Of a DNA stretch of 32,340 nucleotides, positions 17,325-24,703 are shown piece after piece. A program made the position numbers and the translations under genes. Source of the DNA: CAZJAD01 sp964543855 (GTDB taxonomy: Bacteria; Electryoneota; RPQS01; DYHQ01); contig CAZJAD010000015.1 of the NCBI GenBank assembly GCA_964543855.1, forward strand, positions 1-32,340, read 5' to 3'. A model generated the notes under the pieces. The model ran no database searches, was not told the origin of the DNA, and worked only from the letters and a program-made list of their open reading frames with translations. Position 1 is the first letter of the stretch. Each line of letters begins with the position of its first letter.

Positions 17325-17825
17325 TCACGCTTTTCCAAGTCTCTTCCGGGTATATGGAATAAGGCCTCCAGCAGCAACAATGCCCAGAATCGCCTCAGGA
17401 ACCGGCGGAAAGTGAAACGTGCCGGCGGGAGCGATGATCTTGCCCTGCTTGAAGTCAATCGTCACTTCATCGCCTGCTTTGACGGCATCCACGGCCTCGG
17501 CTGAGGTAACCGCCGGCAGGCCGATATTGATGCAGTTGCGGAAGTAGATGCGCGAAAAGCTCTTGGCGATGACAGCGCCGACCCCCGCCTCCTTCAGACA
17601 AATCGCAGCCTGCTCGCGCGAACTGCCACAGCCAAAATTCTTGCCCGCGACGATGACATCCCCCGCCTTGACCCTCTTCACGAACTCGGGGTCCTCGTCT
17701 TCCATCGCGTGCTTGGCCATCTCCTTCGGGTCGTTGATCGTATAGGTATACTTCCCCGGAAAGATGACATCGGTGTTGACATTATCACCGTATTTCCAAA
17801 CGCGACCCTTAATCATTTCCGACAT
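17325..17825 (-). CDS. leuD: 3-isopropylmalate dehydratase small subunit (or related hydro-lyase small subunit)
   Basis: The 166-residue protein is the swivelling small subunit of an aconitase-superfamily enzyme. It shows DNVNTDVIFPGKY near the N-terminus, the signature GKNFGCGSSREQAA (about residues 61-74), and FSRIYFRNCINIGLP. It should pair with the large subunit encoded at 21436-22686, although the two are separated by three genes and about 3.6 kb. Members of this small type act on isopropylmalate, homoaconitate or 2,3-dimethylmalate; with no leuA or leuB nearby the substrate is not fixed. Start ATG 17825 has GGAG 7 bp upstream. Confidence 0.88.
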   Translation of the reverse strand: MSEMIKGRVWKYGDNVNTDVIFPGKYTYTINDPKEMAKHAMEDEDPEFVKRVKAGDVIVAGKNFGCGSSREQAAICLKEAGVGAVIAKSFSRIYFRNCINIGLPAVTSAEAVDAVKAGDEVTIDFKQGKIIAPAGTFHFPPVPEAILGIVAAGGLIPYTRKRLGKA

Positions 17826-17923
17826 GGTTTTCTCCAGCGCAAGAAGGGATCTATTCTCTGATTCTCGTCTTTGAATGAACTGTTTTGAGGAGAATCCCGG
17901 GAATCGACGCGGGCTTCAAAGCA

Positions 17924-18904
17924 CTAACGCTTAGCGGCAGACAGCCATTTCTCGCTAATCTGTGTAACTTGTCGAAAGCCGACTTCCTCCAGACATTTTC
18001 GGTATTCAGCGAATGAATACGTCGTGCCACCACTAATGGTGTGCATGAGCAAACTTACAAGGGCAGCCGACTCGGAGGGTTCATTCGAAGTCATAATGGC
18101 GTCAATGAGCAGAATGCCATGCGGCGAAAGTGCCTTGTAAACACGCCGAAAGATTTCGGTATTCTGCGACGGAGTCAGGCTGTAGGTAATCTGACTAAGC
18201 AGTGTAGCATCATAACAGCCCTCCCCGAGATTCAGTTCCGGCAATTGCCCTGGCATGAAGGTTACTTGGGGCAAAACATGCAATCGATCAGCCAAGTCGC
18301 GTGTGACTTCCAGCACTTCGGCACTGTCAATGCAGGTGATATGCGCAGTCGGATCGGCTTGGGCCAAGACAAGGCTCTTGATAGCACAGCCACAGGCCAG
18401 ATCAAGTACGCGCAGAGCCGTCCGTTTCCCCGGCTCGATACCTGCAGCACGCCACATTTCCAAGCTCTCGGTAGGTCGTGATAAGCGGAAACTCTCGAGC
18501 CACGCGTCCTGTGACCATGGAAAGTCAATACCATAGGAGTGCTGGCCGCTGCGCAGTGTTTGTAGCATCGCGTCCCACATCTTAGAGTCGGTTTCGGCTA
18601 ACACCCAACCACCAGCGTAGGTCCGCTGTCCGCGCACGAGGAAAGTGGCAGCAGTGCGAGTGAGAGCGTAGGTGTCGCCTCGGCGATGCAGCAGTTGCAG
18701 ACTGCTCAGGTAGTCTAACAGAACGCGTATGACGCTCTCGTCGCAACGGCATGCGTGAGCTACTGTTCTTGCGTCTGCCGGGCCAAGTGCAAGCGGAGTG
18801 AACACATCGACTAATAGTGCGAGGCGCACGATCTGTCCCTTGAAGCCGTCAGCATAGAGGCCGTAAATTAGATCAGGGTCAGGCGCTGGCGATGGTTCAC
18901 TCAA
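17924..18904 (-). CDS. SAM-dependent methyltransferase, O-methyltransferase-like two-domain type
   Basis: The 326-residue protein has an N-terminal winged-helix/dimerisation-like region (about residues 20-95, with LLDYLSSLQLLHRRGDTYALT) followed by a class I methyltransferase domain. Motif I is VLDLACGCAIKS (about 166-177), the acidic ITCIDSAEVLE follows, and YDATLLSQITYSLTP and ALSPHGILLIDAI are the later motifs. This layout is shared by small-molecule O-methyltransferases of natural-product and pigment pathways. The acceptor is unknown. The start is TTG at 18904 with GGAGGAG 7 bp upstream. It is flanked by ordinary intergenic spacers between clc and leuD and has no evident metabolic link to either. 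Confidence 0.8.
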   Translation of the reverse strand: MSEPSPAPDPDLIYGLYADGFKGQIVRLALLVDVFTPLALGPADARTVAHACRCDESVIRVLLDYLSSLQLLHRRGDTYALTRTAATFLVRGQRTYAGGWVLAETDSKMWDAMLQTLRSGQHSYGIDFPWSQDAWLESFRLSRPTESLEMWRAAGIEPGKRTALRVLDLACGCAIKSLVLAQADPTAHITCIDSAEVLEVTRDLADRLHVLPQVTFMPGQLPELNLGEGCYDATLLSQITYSLTPSQNTEIFRRVYKALSPHGILLIDAIMTSNEPSESAALVSLLMHTISGGTTYSFAEYRKCLEEVGFRQVTQISEKWLSAAKR

Positions 18905-19004
18905 TGCTTTTCTCCTCCAAGATTCGACATTGAGGTTCGACGCTCACTTATGAATGAACTATGTCGTATCACTACAAGAATCCATGTGGCCCAATAGGTG
19001 CAGT

Positions 19005-20414
19005 TTACTTGCGCCGTCTCCACTCGCCCGAAGTAACGAAACGCCAGATGGCCTTGGGCAGCGAAAGCGCCTGCTCCACATCTTTAAAAGCGGCATCGGA
19101 GGCTCGCGATTCACCAGTGCCGAGCGGTCGCTGCAACCGCGCACGAAGCGTCTCGCTCTTGCTCGCCGCCAAAACTTGACTCGGATACACGGAACGATGC
19201 CCGGACATCAGGAAGCTGACGACGGCACACATCGCGGCGTACGGCCCGATCGCTGGGCCAAACATTTCGATCACGAGCATCGAAGCGGCGATGGGCGTGT
19301 TAGCGGCGCCAGCCAGCACCGCGGTGAGGCCAATGGCGGCGATGGTCATGGGATCAGCACCAATGACGGATGCCCAGAAGTTGCCAAAACTCGCGCCGAC
19401 GAAAAAGATCGGAGTCACCACACCGCCCGACCCGCCGCAACCCAGAGTCACTGCGACAGCCAGGATTTTTCCCAGCCAATTCAGCGGAGGGACATGATGG
19501 CCCGTAAGTGCAGTGCCGATTTCAATCATTCCCAGACCGAGTACTTGCCTGCCGAAAATCAGTCCAAGAACGATGAGAACACCACCACCAGCCAACGCAC
19601 GAACGAGAAAGTTTGGGATGAGTAACCGCATATTGTGATGGACATATCGGAAGATCTCGATAAGTAGAACAGTCACAAGGCCAAAGGCTACACCAGTCAA
19701 GATAATCTTGAAGAAAAAACCCTCCGTAAAAGTCGGAACGAAGGCAATTGGTTGCGCAAAGTAAGTGAGGCCCAGCCAATGAGAGACCTGATACGCCGTA
19801 ATCCCGGCAACAAAAGAAGGCACTAGCACTTCATAGAGAATATTCCCGAGGAAAAGCACTTCGATGCCGAAAAGCGCTCCGGCGATGGGCGTACCGAAGA
19901 CCGAGGCGAATCCGGCGCTGATGCCACAAACAACCAGCTTCCGGCGGTCGTCGGCCGAGAGCCTCAACAGATTGGCGATTCCCGAAGCGAGTGAACCGCC
20001 GATTTGAGCTGCCGGACCCTCTTTACCTGCCGACCCACCTGACGCGATCGTAATGACCGTTGCCAGCGTTTTCACAGGAGCAATCTTGAGAGAGATCCGT
20101 CCTGAAAAGCGATGAACCGCTTCAATAACCTTCTCTGTGCCGTGCCCTTCGGCATCTGGTGCGAGCAATCGAATGGAGAGCGCCGACAAGATCATCCCTA
20201 TCGGCGCAAGCAGAAACCAGTAAGGCCAGGTGCTGGTCTTTCCCGCACTCCATTCGAGGAGCGAAACAAAAGCCCAGGTGGAAGTGCCGGTTATCGCTCC
20301 GACCAGCGTCGCCAAAATAGACCAGCGCAGAACAGAGAAAAAGAGCGCACTCTGTTCCAAAACCGTACGCCGAATGCGGGGGATGGGCCGAAAACTCGGT
20401 CTCCGGCTTCTCAT
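19005..20414 (-). CDS. ClC-family chloride channel/transporter
   Basis: This 469-residue membrane protein has the ClC core: GHGTEKV (residues 90-96) in the place of GSGIP, GGSAGKEGPAAQIGG with the external gating glutamate E132, FGTPIAGALFGIEVLF, and CGGSGGVVTPIFF. The internal proton-glutamate position (E203 in the E. coli exchanger) aligns with V186, as in channel-type members; E132 is kept. No C-terminal CBS domains are present. The ORF continues 31 codons upstream into the menA end, but ATG 20414 gives a start that avoids the overlap. The role may be chloride homeostasis or acid tolerance. It probably belongs to the leuC-menA transcript. Confidence 0.88.
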   Translation of the reverse strand: MRSRRPSFRPIPRIRRTVLEQSALFFSVLRWSILATLVGAITGTSTWAFVSLLEWSAGKTSTWPYWFLLAPIGMILSALSIRLLAPDAEGHGTEKVIEAVHRFSGRISLKIAPVKTLATVITIASGGSAGKEGPAAQIGGSLASGIANLLRLSADDRRKLVVCGISAGFASVFGTPIAGALFGIEVLFLGNILYEVLVPSFVAGITAYQVSHWLGLTYFAQPIAFVPTFTEGFFFKIILTGVAFGLVTVLLIEIFRYVHHNMRLLIPNFLVRALAGGGVLIVLGLIFGRQVLGLGMIEIGTALTGHHVPPLNWLGKILAVAVTLGCGGSGGVVTPIFFVGASFGNFWASVIGADPMTIAAIGLTAVLAGAANTPIAASMLVIEMFGPAIGPYAAMCAVVSFLMSGHRSVYPSQVLAASKSETLRARLQRPLGTGESRASDAAFKDVEQALSLPKAIWRFVTSGEWRRRK

Positions 20415-20484
20415 CGGCGTGCTTTTCCCGGAGCGAAAGGAGATGCTGCGGATATGCGAAGGAATTTCATTCTGCGAACAACGA

Positions 20485-21378
20485 TCAAAGCCATCGGCCC
20501 AGCACAATCCCCGCCGTGAAGAGAAGGCCGAACTTCATGTGAAGCTGCGCTGTCAACACATCAGCAATCGCCAGGTGCGAACTGGGTTTCCCCACGGACG
20601 AGCTCACGAGACGGATGACCTTGATGGCGGCGGGAAGCGATAGAAGAGCGACGACAACAAACCACTCCACGAGATTCATCAGCACCATCACGCCCAGAGA
20701 CAAATAGGCCAGAGCGATGAGGCTGTAATAGACCATCGAAGAAGTCCCGTGTCCCATACCAATAGAGATAGTCTTGAAACCGACCTTTCGATCCGATTGG
20801 GCATCCCGCAGGTTATTCACATTGACGATCGCCGCCACTAAGAAAGCGATGGGAAGACTGACGATGAAAGGTTCCCAGGCAAGGGTGCCCGTCTGCACAT
20901 ACCAGCCTCCCCAAACCATCAGAAGACCGAAGAGAAGGAAGATGATGGGCTCAGCCAGAGCACGATATTTAAGATGAATGGGGCCTGCAGTGTAGAAGTA
21001 CCCACCCAGAAGCCCGGCAGTCCCGAGTGCCACGATAACCCAACCGCGAACCGCCACCAGATAAATGCCAATGAGAAAAGCCAGCAGAAACATCACGAGC
21101 CCAAAGTGATAAACCTGCTTCGGAGTCAGTACCTTTTGCGGGAGAAGGCCCGAGCCATTACTTGGGGTCGTGTCCGCTCCAATCCTGTAATCGAATACAT
21201 CGTTGAAGAGATTGCTGCCTGCATGAATGAATAGCCCGCCGAAAAGTGCCGCTAAGAAATAGAGCACATGGAAGTGCCCGTGCGCGGCGGCGAGTGCCGT
21301 GCCCACCAGTACCGGCGTGAGGGATGCCGTGAAACTGAATGGGCGTGCCGCCTGAAACCAGATTTTCGCAGAAGGCAT
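20485..21378 (-). CDS. menA: UbiA-family prenyltransferase, probably MenA (1,4-dihydroxy-2-naphthoate polyprenyltransferase)
   Basis: The 297-residue protein has about eight or nine membrane segments and both aspartate-rich motifs of the UbiA family: NLFNDVFDYRIGAD (first) and NNLRDAQSDRKVGFKT (second). The N-terminal WFQAARPFSFTASLTPVLVGTALA is typical of MenA. MenA attaches the isoprenoid tail to DHNA in menaquinone synthesis, implying menaquinone-based respiration. No other men or mqn gene is present, so the related futalosine-pathway prenyltransferase (MqnP) or another UbiA enzyme remains possible. It follows leuC by 57 bp on the same strand. Confidence 0.75.
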   Translation of the reverse strand: MPSAKIWFQAARPFSFTASLTPVLVGTALAAAHGHFHVLYFLAALFGGLFIHAGSNLFNDVFDYRIGADTTPSNGSGLLPQKVLTPKQVYHFGLVMFLLAFLIGIYLVAVRGWVIVALGTAGLLGGYFYTAGPIHLKYRALAEPIIFLLFGLLMVWGGWYVQTGTLAWEPFIVSLPIAFLVAAIVNVNNLRDAQSDRKVGFKTISIGMGHGTSSMVYYSLIALAYLSLGVMVLMNLVEWFVVVALLSLPAAIKVIRLVSSSVGKPSSHLAIADVLTAQLHMKFGLLFTAGIVLGRWL

Positions 21379-21435
21379 GCGACGAAACCTTTCCCCTTAA
21401 ATTGTCCTGTTTTTGACGATAGGTGAGTCGCCGAC

Positions 21436-22686
21436 TCACAGATCGCGAAAGTCGACAATCTCACCAGCCACAGCGCTCGCCGCGACGCTCCGTGGCGACG
21501 CCAGATAAATCTCCGCATTGGGATTGCCCATGCGCCCCCGGAAATTGCGATTCGAAGTGGAAATGCAGACATCCCCGTCGGCGAGAATCCCTTCATGATT
21601 CCCCATACAGGGCCCGCATCCCGGATTCATGAAAATTCCCCCCGCCTGAACGATGACCTCAACATGGCCAGCTTTCAGCGCGGCAAGAAGTGTCTCTCGT
21701 GACGCCGGAATACAAATCATGCGCACGCTCGGATGAATCTTCTTCCCGCGAAGAACCTCCGCCACAACCGCAATATCTTCAAGTCGGTTGTTGCAGCACG
21801 AGCCGAAGAAGGCTTGCTGAATCTTTTTGCCTGCGAATTCCCTTGCGGGTTTAGCTGCGTCAACATGGTGCGGCCCCGACACCATCGGGGGCAATTCCGT
21901 GACATCGACGGTCAAGACTTCCGCATACTCCGCATCCGGGTCCGGGTCCACTTTCGTATAAGCCCGAGAGGCTCGACCCCGGAGCCACTCGTCGGTCACC
22001 CGGTCGGCACGGATGTACCCGTTCTTCGCTCCAATTTCGACGGACAAATTCGGCATCACCGCGCGACTGGACAGGCTCATGTCGTCCACGACCGGACCAC
22101 AGAATTCAATGGACCGGTAGAGCGCTCCGTCCACGCCGATCTTGCGGGCCAAATCGAGCATGAAATCCTTTGAGGTGACTCCCGGTTGGAATGCTCCTTC
22201 GAGCCATACTTTCATGCTCTCGGGAACGCGAAGCCAGATCTTGCCCGTCGCCATAATGACGGCTGCCTCCGACCGCGTAATGCCGGTTCCAAACGCGCCA
22301 TAGGCACCGTAGGTCGTGGAGTGGCTGTCGGCTCCAACCACCAGCGTACCCGGAACGACCCAGCCCATTTCCGGGAGAACCTGATGGCAAATACCGATAC
22401 CTATATCATAGAGAGTGATGCCCTGCTCCGCTGCGAACTCGCGCGCCTGCCGGTGATTGTTGGCGAATTTCTCGTTGGCCGCCGGAACGCAGTGGTCCAG
22501 CGTAATCACATGCATGGACGGGTAGAGAACCCTGTCGACGCCGATCTTCTTGAATGTCTGAGCGATGTAGGCCGTGTTGTCATGCGTCATGCAGACATCC
22601 GGCGTGACCTCAACAATTTCCCCCGGTACCGTCTTGTCTTTGCCCGCTTTCATGGCGAGCAGCTTCTCGGCGAAGGTGAGGCCCAT
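21436..22686 (-). CDS. leuC: 3-isopropylmalate dehydratase large subunit (short, archaeal-type HacA/LeuC family)
   Basis: This 416-residue iron-sulfur hydro-lyase subunit has the aconitase-type motifs GADSHSTTYGAYGAFGTG (about 118-135) and the [4Fe-4S] ligands in FFGSCCNNR (C297 or C298) and NPGCGPCMG (C357, C360). About 416 residues is the short form common in archaea and many non-proteobacterial lineages, some of which are homoaconitases or dimethylmalate dehydratases. The ORF runs 18 codons further upstream, but ATG 22686 has AAAGGA 8 bp before it and gives the conserved N-terminus MGLTFAEKLL. Its partner leuD lies 3.6 kb downstream beyond menA, clc and a methyltransferase. Confidence 0.9.
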   Translation of the reverse strand: MGLTFAEKLLAMKAGKDKTVPGEIVEVTPDVCMTHDNTAYIAQTFKKIGVDRVLYPSMHVITLDHCVPAANEKFANNHRQAREFAAEQGITLYDIGIGICHQVLPEMGWVVPGTLVVGADSHSTTYGAYGAFGTGITRSEAAVIMATGKIWLRVPESMKVWLEGAFQPGVTSKDFMLDLARKIGVDGALYRSIEFCGPVVDDMSLSSRAVMPNLSVEIGAKNGYIRADRVTDEWLRGRASRAYTKVDPDPDAEYAEVLTVDVTELPPMVSGPHHVDAAKPAREFAGKKIQQAFFGSCCNNRLEDIAVVAEVLRGKKIHPSVRMICIPASRETLLAALKAGHVEVIVQAGGIFMNPGCGPCMGNHEGILADGDVCISTSNRNFRGRMGNPNAEIYLASPRSVAASAVAGEIVDFRDL

Positions 22687-22783
22687 AGGCACATCCTTTG
22701 CGTGGACTCTATCGTGCTGAAGGAATAACTTGTGACGCAAAGTGGGCGGGAATCAACGCGCAACCCACTTCGCCCAGCGAAAC

Positions 22784-22812
22784 TATATAAACAAAAATTC
22801 TCTCAAAATCAA
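22784..22812 (-). promoter_or_regulatory. Predicted promoter for leuC and the genes behind it
   Basis: On the minus strand TTGATT (22807-22812) and TATATA (22784-22789) are 17 bp apart in an AT-rich stretch within GC-rich surroundings. The leader to ATG 22686 would be about 90 nt. The divergent + strand gene has only a weak candidate (TTCTCT-N16-TATACC, around 22798-22825) overlapping this site. Confidence 0.7.
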
Positions 22813-22876
22813 GCGCAGGTATACCATAGCCGCCCGCGGCACGAACTTCAGAAGATCAACGGAAGGCAGGAACACG

Positions 22877-23716
22877 ATGGTCAAGGTGAAAGTGCGAAAA
22901 AATCATCCTAATGTTGCCTCTGAACCACAGCACATACCCGTAAAAGACAGAGAACCCTCCGCATCCTTTGCAATTTGCGAAAAGGTGCGACTCGGGAGTC
23001 TTGTACCGGGTATTATCCATAATCTGTCCACTCCTCTCTCGGGGGTCATTGGCGGTATTCAACTGCTGGAGATGCGTGCGGTGAACATCGCCGAGGCCGT
23101 CGAGAAACTCGACGAATCCGAAGACCCTCAATGGAAAGAAGTCCTGGATCAACTCAAGCGGACACAGAAGAGTATCCGCCTCATTTCACGCAACGCCGAC
23201 AGTCTCTCGAACCTGATTCAGAATCTCGTCGCCCGCATCAATCGCTTCTCTGTCAAGAACGCCGACATTTACTCTCTGAACCAGCTCGTCGAGATGGAAC
23301 TGCGATTCCTGGAGTCCAATCTCTACTTCAAGCATCGGGTACGGCGCTCCGTTCATCTGCAGGATAATCTGTCACCTCTTCACTGCATCTTCCCGGTCTT
23401 CGCCGAATCCTTAGATGAGATCGTCTACACGGCTATGGACCTCCACGGGTCACAGAAAGGACCTCTGCTCGAACTGGTTTTTACCACAGCGAGCACCCCG
23501 GACGACTTGTCACTCACGATTGACTGCAGTGTGCCGCTCTCTCGTTTCGAGGAAATCGCCCAGTCCAATGAGTCAACGGCGTCTTCCGGCCCTGGGCTTC
23601 AGCAATATATCGCTCACTTGCACGAGGACGGCTGGGAAGTCGAGATGCGCGCCAGCGATCTCGGAACACTCTTTGAGCTCAGGCACGCTCCATTCCGGCT
23701 TGCATCCCGCAGGTAA
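22877..23716 (+). CDS. Histidine-kinase-like protein with H-box but degenerate ATP-binding domain
   Basis: The 279-residue soluble protein resembles the DHp plus ATPase core of a sensor kinase. The H-box GSLVPGIIHNLSTPLSGVIGG holds H48, N49 and P53 in the usual pattern, followed by a long coiled helix pair to about residue 125 and the linker-type NADIYSLNQLVEMELRFLES. The ATPase half keeps its outline and a G2-like SSGPGLQQY (237-244), but the N-box asparagine is absent (ESLDEIVYTAMDLH, 177-190) and the DxGxG box is replaced by IDCSVPLS. It may therefore be a pseudokinase or a Spo0B/ChpT-like phosphotransfer protein. There is no sensor domain, membrane segment or adjacent response regulator. 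ATG 22877 has GCAGGA 6 bp upstream; the longer ORF reaches back to 22742. Confidence 0.75.
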   Translation: MVKVKVRKNHPNVASEPQHIPVKDREPSASFAICEKVRLGSLVPGIIHNLSTPLSGVIGGIQLLEMRAVNIAEAVEKLDESEDPQWKEVLDQLKRTQKSIRLISRNADSLSNLIQNLVARINRFSVKNADIYSLNQLVEMELRFLESNLYFKHRVRRSVHLQDNLSPLHCIFPVFAESLDEIVYTAMDLHGSQKGPLLELVFTTASTPDDLSLTIDCSVPLSRFEEIAQSNESTASSGPGLQQYIAHLHEDGWEVEMRASDLGTLFELRHAPFRLASRR

Positions 23717-23783
23717 AATGCGTATCTTGGAAGCCGAAAATCGTTAATTATCCTCCTCGACACCAGAGTCCTCATTGTCCTCC

Positions 23784-24623
23784 ATGATTGACTCGCGCAT
23801 CTTGAATCTCGCCCGCCAGCGCAGCCCTCACGTCGCCCTTGCAATGGAAGCGGCCAAGCGCGGCGGCGAAGTACTACTCCAATTCTGGCACCGCCTTGGT
23901 TCAAACAAGGTTTGGGAGAAGGGCAGGGGAGACCTTGTCACGCAGGCGGACCTCGAGTCGGAGAAAGCCATTTCCGATTTTCTGAAAAAGGAAACGCCCG
24001 AGTGGGGTATCATCGCCGAGGAAGGTACCGAAATCACAACGGGCGACACGGTCTGGTTTGTGGATCCTCTCGATGGGACAACGAATTTCGTGCAGCGCTT
24101 TCCGATTTTCTCGGTCTCCATCGGATTGACGCGACGACTCTCCGGTGGTGACTACGACTTGCAGGCTGGAGTCGTTGCCAATCCCATCTCAGGCGAAGTC
24201 TTTTGGGCGGTCAAGGGTGGCGGCAGCTACTTGGGCACAGAGCGGTTGCGCGTATCCGCAAAAGAGGATCTTGCCGATGCCGTCATCGGTACCGGCTTCC
24301 CACGCGGTTCCGGTGAACTGACGGTGTACCTGAGAGAATTCGCCGCGCTCCATCCGCTCTGCCGTGCGCTTCGACGGCCGGGTTCGGCGTCACTGGATCT
24401 CTGCTGGACGGCTCAGGGCATCTTCGACGCCTTCTGGGAGCGTCACCTCGCACCTTGGGACATCGCTGCCGCTTCCCTTATCGTTGTGGAAGCCGGCGGA
24501 ATCTGCACCGATTTCCACGGGCGACCCCACTTCCTGCAGAGCGGAAACATACTCGGCGCACCCCCGGCACTCCACCGACAAATGCTTGCCTTGCTCGAGC
24601 CACTCCAATCTGACGCACCGTAA
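23784..24623 (+). CDS. Inositol monophosphatase-family phosphatase (SuhB/HisN-like)
   Basis: This 279-residue protein has the three metal-binding motifs of the lithium-sensitive phosphatase family: IIAEEGTE (E79/E80), WFVDPLDGTTNF (D94, D97) and APWDIAAASLIVVEAGG near the C-terminus. Substrates in the family include inositol phosphates, histidinol phosphate, PAP and fructose bisphosphate; the sequence alone does not tell which. It follows the kinase-like gene by 67 bp and may share its transcript. ATG 23784 is preferred; TTG 23775 three codons earlier is possible. Confidence 0.88.
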   Translation: MIDSRILNLARQRSPHVALAMEAAKRGGEVLLQFWHRLGSNKVWEKGRGDLVTQADLESEKAISDFLKKETPEWGIIAEEGTEITTGDTVWFVDPLDGTTNFVQRFPIFSVSIGLTRRLSGGDYDLQAGVVANPISGEVFWAVKGGGSYLGTERLRVSAKEDLADAVIGTGFPRGSGELTVYLREFAALHPLCRALRRPGSASLDLCWTAQGIFDAFWERHLAPWDIAAASLIVVEAGGICTDFHGRPHFLQSGNILGAPPALHRQMLALLEPLQSDAP

Positions 24624-24644
24624 CAAGCGCATTTCCTTCGACCG

Positions 24645-24682
24645 AAAAGAAAAGCCCCGGGTCAAGGTGTGACCAGGGGCTT
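24645..24682 (-). terminator. Intrinsic terminator of the S8 peptidase gene
   Basis: A strong stem (AAGCCCCGGGTCA against TGACCAGGGGCTT, small bulge, 4-nt loop) is followed on the minus strand by TTTTCTTTT. It lies 22 bp after the peptidase stop. The hairpin also stands 29 bp after the convergent phosphatase gene, but its + strand tail is not U-rich. Confidence 0.85.
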
Positions 24683-24703
24683 CTGCATTCTGCTGAGAGT
24701 GCG

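Noticed and set aside
17872..18960. Direct repeat TGAATGAACT flanking the methyltransferase gene, as a possible insertion footprint
   Set aside because: The same 10-mer occurs again at 29471-29480 inside the OPT gene, and a 10-bp match within 1 kb is expected by chance about half the time.
21423..21439. Perfect 7-bp inverted repeat GTGAGTC/GACTCAC at the leuC stop codon
   Set aside because: No T-run follows on the minus strand and menA follows closely, so a terminator is not supported.
22742..22876. N-terminal extension of the kinase-like protein
   Set aside because: It would run through the promoter region of leuC, has no ribosome binding site, and ATG 22877 has a good one.
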